From Haematobia irritans (taxonomy: Eukaryota; Arthropoda; Insecta; Diptera; Muscidae), in assembly GCF_050003625.1 (NCBI RefSeq), contig NC_134399.1, positions 152,514,473 through 152,578,472 on the forward strand: a stretch of 64,000 bases of DNA, read 5' to 3'. Positions 45,008-55,900 of this stretch are shown here, in pieces (within the stretch, counting starts at the first letter, position 1; the number at the start of each line of letters is the position of its first letter). Both the position numbers and the translations under genes were made by a program. The notes under the pieces are model-generated. The model ran no database searches. It saw nothing but the letters and a program-made list of their open reading frames with translations, and was not told where the DNA came from.

Positions 45008-45256
45008 CCCAGCAAAGAAGCAATGAAAATGTTCTTTTTGGATCCGGAAGTGGTGCAAAATTGACGCAGAAGCGATGAATTTAACATGGTCTTGTCATAG
45101 GACGGAAGTCCTCCATTTCAACAGCCGTTGCACTGAATTTGCATCACTTCTTTGGGTGTGATCCGAATTCTATATTTTGGATGTAAATTAAAAATTCTGT
45201 GATACTTTGTCAAATAAATAATTTTTATAATCTTTTATAAATTTTAATGGATTCTA

Positions 45257-46251
45257 GGTTAGGTGGCAGCCCGATGTATCAGGCTCACTTAGACTATTCA
45301 GTCCATTGTGAAACCGCATTGGTGAACTTCTCTCTTATCACTGAGTGCTGCCCGATTCCATGTTAAGCTCAATGACAAGGGACCTCCTTTTTATAGCCGA
45401 GTCCGAACGGCGTTCCACATTGCAGTGAAACCACTTAGAGAAGCTTTCCCTGAAAAAAATATTGTCGTAAGGTAAAAGATTTCATGTCTTTAAAATACGA
45501 ATACAAATTTTGCTTAGCATAGAAGACGCATTTCTCTAAAATAAAGTTATTTTCCTTGTCCAAAAGTCGATAAACTTTTCAATGAAGTCGTATTGTCCTT
45601 ATAATTAAGTGATTTGACTTAAAAATGGGTATCTTAACATGAAAGAAAACATTTATAGGCTAAGGTCAACTTGACTTTAATAATTCAGAAAAATTCTTTA
45701 AATTTAATGAAATTGTCTTTAAATTTATTGTCTTTTTGCATCTTGACTACAAAGCAAAAAATCGTTCAAATATAGGACATGTTTTTCAAAACTTTATTTT
45801 AAAGAAGTTTTTACTTCAAACATAGCATAATTTCTACTGGAAGTCGAGTCCTAATTTGGAAAATAAAATTGCCGTTAACTCGTTTTTATAGGTCTTTGAT
45901 AGCATATGAAGAAAAAAAGCTGAGAAAGCGAAAAATTAAAATTTTCTTCCTAGAAGCAAGTACACAAAACCTAAATTTTAAAGAGAATTGTGTCTTAAAA
46001 GTATCCTTATTTGTATTCTCCGCTTCTTTGGCGCGGAATCAATACCAAATTTTTTAAAGTATAGACAAAATCTTTGGAACCGAGTATGCTTTTTTTTCAG
46101 TGTTGAAACCCTCAGAAATGTCACCAGCATTACTGAGGTGGGATAATCCACCGCTGAAAAACTTTTTGGTGTTCGGTCGAAACAGGAATCGAACCCTCGA
46201 CCTTGTGTATGCAAGGCGGGCATGCTAACCATTGCACCACGGTGGCTCCCG
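45257..46251 (-). mobile_element. tRNA-derived SINE, split copy with TSD TGGATTCTA
   Basis: The SINE (reverse) occupies 45257-45447 and 46103-46251, flanked by TGGATTCTA at 45248-45256 and 46252-46260. The head GGTGCAATGGTTAGCATGCC (reverse strand) and B box (GGTTCGATTCC type) are present. The duplication supports target-primed reverse transcription. Confidence 0.8.
45448..46102 (-). mobile_element. CACTGAAAAA-family TIR element, 655 bp, inserted in the SINE
   Basis: The ends CCCTGAAAAAAATATTGTCG and GCTTTTTTTTCAGTG interrupt the SINE between GAAGCTTT and TTGAAACCCTC. The two-base TT appears duplicated. This is the clearest full-length copy of this family. Interior open frames (for example 45869-46057) are not genes. 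Confidence 0.8.
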
Positions 46252-46572
46252 TGGATTCTAACGCTTGTCGGAAACGTTTAACTTCAAATATTTTCAGAAA
46301 TTGACAATTTTTTCAGATTGGATTTTGCATTTTTTTCGACACAATTTAAATGATTTGTACCATTTTATCAATTCTTACTCAGTTTTTAACCTGTTTGAAA
46401 CAAAAAAAAGTTAAAATCACCCATTAAAAGTATGAAAAAATCAAGTTATAAAATATTGGATTAAAAGAACTTCCTGGGTAGTTAAAATAAAGAACATCAT
46501 TGGGAGTGCATCTTCTGGAAGTACTTTTAAAGTTCTGCCTTTGGAAGAACTTCCAAATTTTTTTGCTGGGTA

Positions 46573-48090
46573 AGTAAATCATTACGTTTTAATTCCGAGA
46601 GGAATTACCATAAGAATAAATTTAAGACGTAATTCATTTTCAAACTTTAACTTATTTGTTTTTTTTTTCATAATTTTGTATTTTTAGCAAGCGGTTTAAA
46701 AAATATTTAAAAAAAAGTATAAATCATTCATAAACATACAAAGATACAAAAATATCAAATAATATACAATTATATCAAATTAGATCTGATTAGATGTGTC
46801 TCATTTTTGAAATCTAATCAGATCCAATTCAATAGTATTTAGATCTGAGCAGATATAACCATTTTTGGGATCTGATCATATCTTGGCTCAGATCTAACCA
46901 AATCAGATCCCTCAAGTCACCATATTAAATTAACAAAAAAATTAAAAAATCACTGTAACCTATTTTAATTTAAGCACGAGAAATCATTGTTTTTACAACA
47001 TTAATAACTTCTGTGAATATGCTGAACCTTTACCATATTTCCATACTATTTCTTTCCATAGAATGTCCTACACAAAAAATTAATATCAAATAATTAAAAT
47101 TACAAAACAACTCATCTGCGAAGTTATAGCTTCGAAGATTAATGGTATAAAATCTCGTATGGAGAGAAATGCATTCAATTATCCTTCGAAAAACAGATTA
47201 TGTTTTGTGTTGTCTTAAATTAATGTTTAAATTGTCATCTTTCTTCCGAAACATGAAAACTTCTAGCTAAACTCATACGAGCACATGCACACACAGATTA
47301 AAATGCCATAGGAAAGAAACTAAACCATAATTTATAACACTTGTAGTTGGCGCCATGCTGTTCCTGCTACTGGATATGAAAATCTCCAGAGTTGTTTGGT
47401 GGCTGGAATTTCACACCATTTGATAGCGCCAGCAACAAAAGCCGATGACAATACAAAAAGAAATTAAATAATTAACAAAAAATATATGACAAAAGAACAA
47501 TAAACGGCGACACCAAATACCACAAAAAGTGTCACCAACAGCAAAGATTAAAATCTAAAAACATTTGTTCGGTAGTCGGTGTTCTTTTTGGTGTGGCTTC
47601 AATCCCAAAAGACCAAAAGTTAACCAGTTGGAAAAAGATCACCACAATCACAACCTTATGTACAAAGCGAGACATGCGACAAAAAAAAAAACAAGTGATT
47701 TACATGTGTTTAAAAGAACCCTCAAATAAATCTGCTTCCAGAATGAAGAAGAAATCTTTGGGAAAAGTTATTAGCAGCTACGTCGAGGAGTTCACTAACG
47801 ATTATGCTTAAATATTTCATTTATTCGTTTTTGTGTTTGAAGAATTTAAAGAAATTCTACACAAATAAGAAAATGCCGTAAAAATCCACACAATGTTGTT
47901 CGTAATCCTATCTGGAAATATCCATTGCAATGTACTAAGTTTGAAGCCACAAAAGTTTGGGAGACAAAGAACAACACTCAAAAACAACACTCATCGAAAA
48001 CAAGCGAAAATGAGCCATTGTCATTGCTAGGAAGGAGCTTAACATGTACTACTATATTCACTAAATGGGTTCATAAAACCTATACCAAAA
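46573..48090. other. Apparently single-copy DNA, no gene I can support
   Basis: Includes (46780-46920) repeated AGATCTGATYAGAT words and a more balanced stretch at 47200-48060 with small + strand frames (47593-47811, 47925-48188). Those frames are Lys/Thr-rich, show no domain, and the second runs into the family B element, so they are not called. Confidence 0.35.
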
Positions 48091-48284
48091 CAAGTATATA
48101 CGGCCGTAAGTTCGGCCAGGCCGAATCTTATGTACCCTTCACCATGGATTGCGTAGAAACTTCTACGAAAGACTGTCATCGACAATGAATTACTTGGGTT
48201 GTGGTATCTTAAAACTTCGTAAAATCGTTTTCTAAATTGTGAGTTAGTCCATACGTGGTATATATTAGACAAAAAAGTTATGTA

Positions 48285-48489
48285 CACCTAGACCTCGCTT
48301 TGCGTTGTTTCGAAGTTGCGTCGCTGCTGAATTAGTACTAGTTTTCACTTTGCGTCGTTAGATTTTCGAAGTTGCGTTGTTATCTGTCTACAATCTTTGC
48401 ATGGTTTGCCTCATAATTCACTTTGCATCGTTTCAGTTTGCGTCGTGGTTTTTTGGAACGTATCTGCGACGCAAAGCGAGGTCTAGGTG
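48285..48489. mobile_element. 205-bp MITE, TIR CACCTAGACCTCGCTTTGCG, TA duplication
   Basis: It is bounded by CACCTAGACCTCGCTTTGCG and its mirror CGCAAAGCGAGGTCTAGGTG with TA on each side (48283-48284, 48490-48491). The empty site GTGTATAGGTAAG is preserved in the family B copy near 812-820. The interior repeats TTGCGTCGTT-type words. The TIR style (CTCGCTT...) is reminiscent of pogo/Tigger elements; that affiliation is inference. It is the only copy I noticed in the window. Confidence 0.85.
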
Positions 48490-48644
48490 TATAGGTAAGT
48501 CTACAAATAATTACGAATCGACATGGACTTTTGCACGGTACGTAGAGAACCAGAATTGAAATATGGGGGCTATATAGAATTATGAACTTGATATGGACCA
48601 ATTTTTGTGTGATTGGGGATCGATTTATGTGAGGGCTATATATA

Positions 48645-49249
48645 CCCAGTAAAAAAAGCGTCGCCAAAAAAGTAATGAAAATGTTCTTTTTGAATCCGAA
48701 AGTGGTGCTAAATTGACGCAGAAGCGATGAATTTAACATGGGCTTGTCATACGACGGAAGTCCTCCATTTCAACAGCCGTTGCACTGAATTTGCATCACT
48801 ACTTTAGGTGTGATCCGAATTCAATGTGTTGGATGTAAATTATAAATTTCATTATAAATTATAAATTTCAAGAAATTATAAATTTCTGTGATATTTTGTC
48901 AAATAAATAATTTTTATAATTTTTTATAATTTTTAATGTATTCCAAAGCTTGTCTGAAACGTTTGACCTCAAATATTTTTAAAAATTCACAATTTTTTCA
49001 GATTGGATTTAGCATTTTTTTCGACAAAATTTAAATAATTTGTACCATTTTATGAATTCTTAAACTGTTTTTAACCAATTTCAAACAAAAAAGTTAAAAT
49101 TTCCCATTAAAAATATGAAAAAATCATGTTTTAAAAAATTGAATGAAAACTTCCTGGTAGTTAAAATAAAGAACATCATTGGGAGTGCATCTTCTGGAAG
49201 TGATTTTGAAGTTGTTCCTCTGGAAGAACTTCCAAATTTTTTTGCTGGG
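48645..49249 (+). mobile_element. CCCAGYAAAA MITE, 605 bp, TA duplication
   Basis: The ends CCCAGTAAAAAAAGCGTCGC and CCAAATTTTTTTGCTGGG lie between TA dinucleotides (48643-48644, 49250-49251). Removing it restores CTATATATAACTATAGACCG. Copies are at 14842-15342, 45008-46570 and 32686-32743. Non-coding. Confidence 0.85.
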
Positions 49250-50157
49250 TAACTATAGACCGATATGGACCTAGTTAGGCATGGTTGTTAACGGTCATAT
49301 ACTTGCACAATGTATAAAATTTCAACTGACTCGGATGAAATTTGGTCCTCCACGAGGCTTCAAGACCAAATCTCGGGATCAGATTATATGTGGGCTATAT
49401 ATGATTATGGACTGATATGGACCTCTTTTGGCATGGTTGTTAAATATCATATACTACCACCACGTACCAAATTTCAACCAGATCGGTTGGTGGATACCAT
49501 ATATACATATACCATATACCGAATCTGATGAATTTTGCTCTTCCAATGGGCTCCGGAGGTCAAATCTGAGGATCGGTTTATATGGGGCCTATATATAATT
49601 ATTGACCGATTTCGACCAATTTTTGCATGGGTGTTTGAGGCCATATATATACACCACGTACCAAATTTCAACTGAATCAGATGAATTTTAGTCTTCCAAG
49701 AGGCTCCGGAGGTCAAATCTGGTGATTGGTTTATATGGGGGCTATATATAATTATGGACCGATGTGGACCAATTTTTGCATGGTCATTAGAGATCATATA
49801 CTAACACCGTATACCAAATTTCAGCCGAATCGGATGAAATTTGCTTCTCTTAGAGGCTCCGCAAGCCAAATCGGAGGATCGGTTTATATGGGTGCTATAT
49901 ATAATTACGGACCGATGTGGACCAATTTTTGCATGGTTGTTAGAGACCATATACTAACACAATGTACAAAATTTCAGCCGGATCGGATCAAATTTGCTTC
50001 TCTTAGAGGCTCCACAAGCCAAATCGGGGGATCGGTTTATATGAGGCCTATATGTAATTATGGACCGATGTGGACTAAGTTTTTCATGGTTGTTAGAGAC
50101 TATATACTAACACCATGTACCAAATTTCAGCCGGATCGGATGAAATTTGCTTCTCTT

Positions 50158-50503
50158 GGGAGCCACCGTGGTGCAATGGTTAGCATGCCCGCCTTGCATA
50201 CACAAGGTCGTGGGTTCGATTCCTGCTTCGACTCAACACCAAAAAGTTTTTCAGCGGTGGATTATCCCACCTCAGTAATGCTGGTGACATTTCTGAGGGT
50301 TTCAAAGTTTCTCTAAGTGGTTTCACTGCAATGTGGAACGCCGTTCGGACTGGCTATAAAAAGGAGGTCCCTTGTCATTGAACTTAACATGGAATCGGGC
50401 AGCACTCAGTGATGAATGAGAAGTTCACCAATGTGGTATCACAATGGACTGAATAGTCTACGTGAGCCTGATACATCGGGCTGCCACCTAACCTAACCTA
50501 ACC
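50158..50503 (+). mobile_element. tRNA-derived SINE, best complete copy
   Basis: GGGAGCCACCGTGGTGCAAT, then GGTTAGCATGCCCGCC, then CCTTGCATACACAAGG form the tRNA-like head with B box GGTTCGATTCC (50213-50223). The body matches the other copies and the tail is CCTAACCTAACCTAACC. It interrupts a family B unit between TTCTCTT and TAGAGCAATCG. Unlike the other copies, I find no target duplication longer than one base. Confidence 0.9.
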
Positions 50504-50904
50504 TAGAGCAATCGCAAGCCAAATTTGGGGGGTCCGTTTATATGGGGGCTATACGTAAAAGTGGACCGATATGGCCCATTTGCAATACCATCCGACCTAC
50601 ATCAATAACAACTACATACGCAAAGTTTCAAGTCGATAGCTTGTTTGTGTCGTTCGGAAGTTAGCGTGATTTCAACAGACGGACGGACATGCTCAGATCG
50701 ACTCAGAATTTCACCACGACGCAGAATATATATACTTTATGGGGTCTTAGAGCAATATTTCGATGTGTTACAAACGGAATGACAAAGTTAATATACCCCT
50801 ATCCTATGGTGGAGGGTATAAAAAAACCGACCTATAAAATTGATTGGCCTATATCACGGATATATAAAATATCTAAGTATACAAACTAACATAAGAGATA
50901 AGAG

Positions 50905-51310
50905 CAGAGTTTTTTTTTTTTAATTTTATCTTTTTTACTTTACATTCATGAAAGTTTCAATAAAAAAGTATTATGAAAAATATTTAACAACTCCAGGAAA
51001 TTTTCCACAGCCCAATGCAATTGCCCATTTTTTTAAGTATGTCTCATTTTATGAACTCAACGTGGGTTTAAAGAGCAATGGCCATCCACATAAGTTTAAT
51101 ATGAACTAACACAATAGAAAATAATAAAATAGTATGAATGAACTACAGTATGGTTAAAATGATCATGATCTGGTGCCAATGATTTTTTTTCTTTATTTTT
51201 AGTTGATTTTTTCTTCTATGAGAGGGTGTGAACTGTAGTTAAAAAGAACACCAGGGCATTAAATTTTCCTTGTTTTAACAAAATGTGGAATAATTTAGTT
51301 CACTTTTCAC
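50905..51310 (-). mobile_element. CACNGAAAAAA-family relic, reverse
   Basis: CAACGTGGGTTTAAAGAGCA, then AATGATCATGATCTGGTGCC, then ACATTAAATTTTCCTTG-type motifs match the reversed 513-bp element. Ends are eroded. Confidence 0.45.
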
Positions 51311-51650
51311 ACGAGGTACCAATTTTGGTATTGATTCCGAGCAAAAGAAGCAGAGAATTGAAGTAGTTATACCTTTAAGACACAATTCTCCTTTACATTG
51401 AAGTTTTGCGTACTTGATACTAGGAAACAAATATGAATTTGTTTGATTTTTCTTTTTTTTTTCTTCGTGTGCTATCGGAGTCCTTTGAAGACGTGTTAAC
51501 GGCAACGTACGATTCCAAGTTCACTCTCGACTTCGTATGGAAAATAAATATAAAAAAATAAAGTGTTGAAAAACATCTAATATTTTGAAGCTTTTTTGCT
51601 TTGTAGTCAAGATACAAACCAGACATCTAATTTAAAGAAAATTTTATTGT
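51311..51650 (+). mobile_element. CACTGAAAAA-family fragment
   Basis: CAATTTTGGTATTGATTCCG, then TTAAGACACAATTCTCCTTT, then TTGTAGTCAAGATACAAACC match the middle of the family. Both termini are missing. Confidence 0.5.
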
Positions 51651-51859
51651 GGCACAATGGATTTTCACTACGAAATGTAAAGCAAATTTTTCATCAGCAA
51701 AATTGTACAAGAACATGTGGTAATCACTTAGTACCAGGTTGCATTGGAACCTCCGAACCATTTTCTGGCTCCAGAAGCTTGAATTATTATCGATGTGTTC
51801 CTTTCGGAACGCAATAACTCTTCTATTAGCCACAAAAAGGTCGCTTTGTATAAACATTT

Positions 51860-52450
51860 CGATTTTTTCTGTATTTGAAGGAATTTTCGATTTTTTGTGG
51901 GTGATCACGAATTAACCTCCATTTTGCTCTGCGACGGTTAACATAGTTTAGGAGATGTGAACAAGCGAAGTTCTTCATATAAAAATTTAGATTTGTTGAG
52001 GATGTGGACTTAAGCTCCGTTTTGCTCTACGAGTCTTAGTTTAGAACAAAAATAAGTTTGTCACATAAAAATTTAATTTTTTTTTCAGGATTTGGATGGA
52101 GTCTTCGATTTTTCGGGAGTGATCACGAATTACGGTCCGTTTCGCTCTATGACGCTTAGTTTAGCAAATATGAGCAAATGTATTTGTCGGTTGCGATTTT
52201 TTTGGGGATAATCACGAATTAACTTCCTTCACGCACTAAGACACTTCGTTTCAGGGATTTGAGCAAAATATGTATTTCATATAAAAATCTCGATTTTTCA
52301 AGATTTTGATGTAATTTTCCATTTTTTTTTTTGTTATCACTAGTTAACATTCTTTTCGCACGCTCTACGACACTTACTTTATGAGTTGTAAGAAGTTTTT
52401 CATATAAAAACTCATTTTTTTTTGGATTTGGATGGAGTTTTTCTTTTCGA
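51860..52450 (+). repeat. Degenerate tandem repeat, units of roughly 90-125 bp
   Basis: Five units share the order GTGATCACGAATTA, CCGTTTTGCTCTACGA, TTAGTTTAG, CATATAAAAATTT and GATTTGGATGGAGT. Unit starts near 51901, 52006, 52119, 52207 and 52333 show irregular spacing. No similarity to the 153-bp families is evident. Confidence 0.65.
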
Positions 52451-52492
52451 AAAGTGAAGGCCAGATTTGGTAAAAACTTACTCGTGAGATGA

Positions 52493-52570
52493 ATAAGGTG
52501 CGAGAACGAATTGAAAAATGAGCTTGGACTAAAGCCAATGAAGTTCCAAAAACTCCATGAGCTCACCACA
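52493..52570 (+). pseudogene. Tc1/mariner-type transposase fragment (HTH region)
   Basis: In one frame it reads ELKNELGLKPMKFQKLHELT, a typical end of the second helix-turn-helix segment of IS630/Tc1/mariner-group transposases. Upstream and downstream coding is lost. It may derive from the same element as the catalytic remnant at 53995-54235, separated by later insertions. Confidence 0.5.
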
Positions 52571-52839
52571 GTTACACAGTTACAGTCATGGTGATTTCGA
52601 TTGCAATAAAATTTAAGAATTTCATTGCAAAATATAAACTAGTGTTTTATAGCTTTTGGTTTTAAAATCCCTGACACCATTTTAAATTAACGACCTTTTT
52701 CGGGTGTAAAGATAATTAGGAAAGAAGTAGTGTAACCACGAAATCTATCAAAAATTATAGAATTTTTTTGTTTGGTAGATTGGTAGAATTCTTGATGTTA
52801 TGGCAGATTTTGCGCAATATTCTTCATACAAACAAAAAC

Positions 52840-53740
52840 AAAAAAAATCTATAGAAATAAAATTTTGACAAAAAAAATTCTATAGGAATAAATTTTTGAA
52901 TAAAATTTTTCTAGAGAAATAAAATCTTGACAAAAAATTTTCTGTAGAAATAAACTTTTGACAAAATTTTCAGTAGAAATAAAATTTTGACAATTTTTTT
53001 TTATAGAAATAATATTTTGACAAAATTTTCTATAGAAATCAAATTTTGACAAATTTTTCTATAGAAATTTTATTTCTATAGAAATAAAATTTTGACAAAA
53101 TATTCTATAGAAATAAAATTTTGACAAAATTTTCTATAGAAATAAAATTTTGATCAAATTTTCTATTGAAATATAATTTTGACAAAATTTTCTATAGAAA
53201 TAAAATTGTAACAACATTTGCTAAAGAAATAAAATTTTGACAAATTTTTCTATAGAAATAAAATTTTAACAAGAATTTCTACAGTAATAAAATTTTGCCA
53301 TTTTTTATAGAAGGTTAGGTTAGGTTAGGTTATGTGGCAGCCCGATGTATCAGGCTCACTTAGACTATTCAGTCCATTGTGATACCACAGTGGTGAACTT
53401 CTCTCTTATCACTGAGTGCTGCCCGATTCCATGTTAAGCTCAATGACAAGGGACCTCCTTTTTATAGCCGAGTCCGAACGGCGTTCCACATTGCAGTGAA
53501 ACCACTTAGAGAAGCTTTGAAACCTCAGAAATGTCACCAGCATTACTGAGGTGGGATAATCCACCGCTGAAAAACTTTTTGGTGTTTGGTCGTAGCAGGA
53601 ATCGAACCCACGACCTTGTGTATGCAAGGCGGGCATGCTAACCATTGCACCACGGTGGCTCCCTATTTTTTATGGAAACAAAATTTTGAAAAAATTCTCT
53701 AATGAAATAAAATTTTGAGAAAAGATTTCTTCCGAAGAAA
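52840..53740 (-). repeat. ~30-bp tandem array (TTTCTATAGAAA unit), interrupted by a SINE
   Basis: Repeated TCTATAGAAATAAAATTTTG then ACAAAATTT units run from 52840 to about 53310 and resume after the SINE at 53665. Same unit as at 3850-4850, in reverse. Confidence 0.8.
53313..53664 (-). mobile_element. tRNA-derived SINE, complete, 13-bp target duplication
   Basis: Reverse orientation: starts GGTTAGGTTAGGTTAGG (tail), ends GCACCACGGTGGCTCCC (head). Flanks ATTTTTTATAGAA (53300-53312) and ATTTTTTATGGAA (53665-53677) are the target duplication with one mismatch. Confidence 0.9.
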
Positions 53741-53994
53741 AATTTCGTATAAGAACTACAAAAATATGATCAAACACTGCGAAATAGTTTTTTTCTATTT
53801 GGTAGTTGTTTGGTAATATTTTCTTAAAATTATGTTAGATTATTTTTGACTCGAGCGGCAACCGTGAGTGTAACCATTTAGACCGGTAGGAACCACGGAG
53901 TTGGTTTGGTTTTCTCCGATAAGATGTCATTTAATATTTAGCAGTTTTGAAATAAAAAATGTATCAGTTGAAAATTTACACCTTGAATTGACCA

Positions 53995-54235
53995 CCACAA
54001 ATCATGCACAATGATAATGGCCATAAGAAATTCAGAATATTATCGGAAAAATTACCTAAAGACAGTATTGAACCGCAGACAGACAAACATTTCGGTGACA
54101 GACCATGGATATTCCAGAACTCAGCACCATCGCACTCAGCACTCGTCACAATGGCCACCAAAATCTCAAGATATCAATCCGCAGGACTGGAGCATTTTGG
54201 AGAAAAAGGCTGGTACAGAAAATTAATTAAACTTT
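53995..54235 (+). pseudogene. Tc1/mariner-type transposase remnant (catalytic C-terminal part)
   Basis: The frame at 54004 gives KHFGDRPWIFQNSAPSHSAL, containing a motif like (Q)DSAPSHSA. A neighbouring frame gives QWPPKSQDINPQDWSILEKK, corresponding to the WPPxSPDINPxDxxxWxxLE motif. A frameshift therefore separates the second and third catalytic regions, and the second Asp appears lost (FQNSAP). The third acidic residue would be Asp, unlike Tc1 proper. Subfamily is left open. Confidence 0.6.
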
Positions 54236-55461
54236 AGTAAAAATTGTCATGATTTTGGTTCTATAGATTTTTACTACTTGTAGGGTGGGTACAGATAAGG
54301 AGACCTAAAAATTTATTTCAATGAAATGTATCGTGATTTTGAGACAACTTCGACTTTTTCAATAAAAAAAATTTGGAAAATATTTCATTGGACCTTTTTT
54401 ATATAGAGTACATTTTTGAGTGTAAATGATAATAAAATAAACATTCACTAAAAAAATTTATTTGTCGCATTTAGTTGAAAATTATGTTGTCCTCAGCCAT
54501 GTACCTATAAAGCGATGATCTCCAATGTAGACATTACCATCAGCTTCATCTGGAATTTGAATTATGTTCACACATTGTTTTCATTAAGATTCTTTTGGGA
54601 GCAAGAAAACATAGGTTTTTCTTTCATTGTGAGGAATGGTATTTGGTGTTGCTTGTTTGTTGGTTTTTCTAAAGTGCTATGTGTGGGGAAAAAATCACTT
54701 TTAAATCGTTTAAATGTCATCGTAAAGATTTGTGTTAATTTTTGGAATATTTTTTTCCACTATTGTATCGAAAGAAAGGAATATCCGTGTTAGTGGTTTC
54801 TGGGAGAATTATGGCGTAATATTTACATCTGTTATGTCGTAATGGCGTTGATATCGTGTCATTGATATTAATTAATTAATTTTAATGTTCGTTTAGTGCA
54901 TGTTTAAGAATGTGATAATCCACTTAATTGCGTTATGAAGTGATTTATAAAGGAAGGAAAATAATGAAATGCAATATATGTAGTTCGGTGATGGTTTTTA
55001 TACCCTACACTGCTATTTTGTCTGTGTATATTAACTTTGAACTATATGGATATGAGTATAAAAGAAATATTGACCGTACAATTTAAGATGTTATGGTGAA
55101 GCATCGGTTAATTTTGGGTCAATAGCAGGGTTGCCATAGCTGATAGAATTCTACAAAAATGTTAAATTTTATTACTGTTTGGTAGATTGGTATAATTCTT
55201 GATGTTTTGGTATATTTTGCAAAATATTCATTTCTAACCATGAATTAATTCAAAAATTTTTTTTTTTTGGAAATAAATATTTGACAAAATTTTCTATATA
55301 TAAATAAAATTTTGAAACAGAAATAGAAAAGAAAATTCTTAAAAACTATAGATACAATACAATGATACAATTTTCTATATAAATAAAATTTCGACAAACT
55401 TTCCATAGAAATAAAATGTTGGCAAATTTTTTCATAAGACTAAACATGAGGAATATGATTT
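54236..55461. other. No gene seen; short ~30-bp array piece at 55270-55440
   Basis: An open frame at 54515-54793 is unlike any family I know. Sequence near 55270-55440 contains TTTCTATATAAATAAAATTT units of the recurrent array. Confidence 0.35.
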
Positions 55462-55900
55462 CACACTGAGAAAAATATTGTCGTGAGTACAAATATTTAT
55501 TGTTCTTTGAAAAACCAACGTGATGTTTGCTTAGCATGGTAGTCGGATTTCCCTGATATAAGTGAATAGATTTTTTAATGAAGCATGTTAAGGACACAGT
55601 TAGGATATTCAGCTTGAAAATGAAATGAAATTACAAAACAAAAATATCCATATAAACAAACGAGATCAATTCGTCCTTAAAAATTCGAAATAAATCTTGA
55701 AAAGTATTGAAATCGTCCTTAATTTCAATAACAATTTGTAACATACATATAAAGCTCTAACGTATTCAGAACTAGGAGATGAATCACAGATGATGAGTTT
55801 ATTTTAAAAATGCTTTTTTGCATGAAGCATTGCATAACTTGTACTTGAAGTTGAAGTTGTATTTTGTAGTTCTTTGGAACCAGGTAAACTTTTTTCAAGG
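55462..55900. mobile_element. CACTGAAAAA-type element, divergent
   Basis: The left end CACACTGAGAAAAATATTGT then CGTGAG, and the right end AGTTCTTTGGAACCAGGTAA then ACTTTTTTC, resemble the termini at 19531-20192. The middle is strongly diverged. Confidence 0.45.

Larger units (their letters stand above)
45008..46570 (+). mobile_element. CCCAGCAAAA MITE carrying a SINE that carries another MITE
   Basis: The outer element starts after TA (45006-45007) with CCCAGCAAAGAAGCAATGAA and ends TTTTTTTGCTGGG before TA (46571-46572). Its own sequence covers 45008-45256 and 46252-46570 and matches 48645-49249. The middle is a SINE, itself split by a CACTGAAAAA-type element. Confidence 0.8.
48091..50822 (+). 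mobile_element. Family B tandem-repeat element with three nested insertions
   Basis: The 5' end CAAGTATATACGGCCGTAAG with TTCGGCCAGGCCGAA and ACCCTTCACCATGG leads into the same unique 5' segment as the copy at 623, then 153-bp units, and ends ATGGTGGAGGGTATAAAA. Comparison with the 623 copy exposes insertions at 48285-48489, 48645-49249 and 50158-50503. With these removed the element is about 1.57 kb, close to the 623 copy. Confidence 0.8.

Noticed and set aside
47593..48188. Two small + strand frames (72 and 87 codons) in apparently single-copy DNA
   Set aside because: Lys/Thr-rich, no domain, no splice context, and the second overlaps the 5' end of a family B element.
52840..53740. CRISPR-like spacing of TTTCTATAGAAA every ~30 bp
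   Set aside because: Inter-motif sequence is itself repeated, so this is a degenerate satellite, not spacers.
54515..54793. 92-codon frame MISNVDITISFIWNLNYVHT...
   Set aside because: No recognisable family, AT-driven composition, no supporting context.
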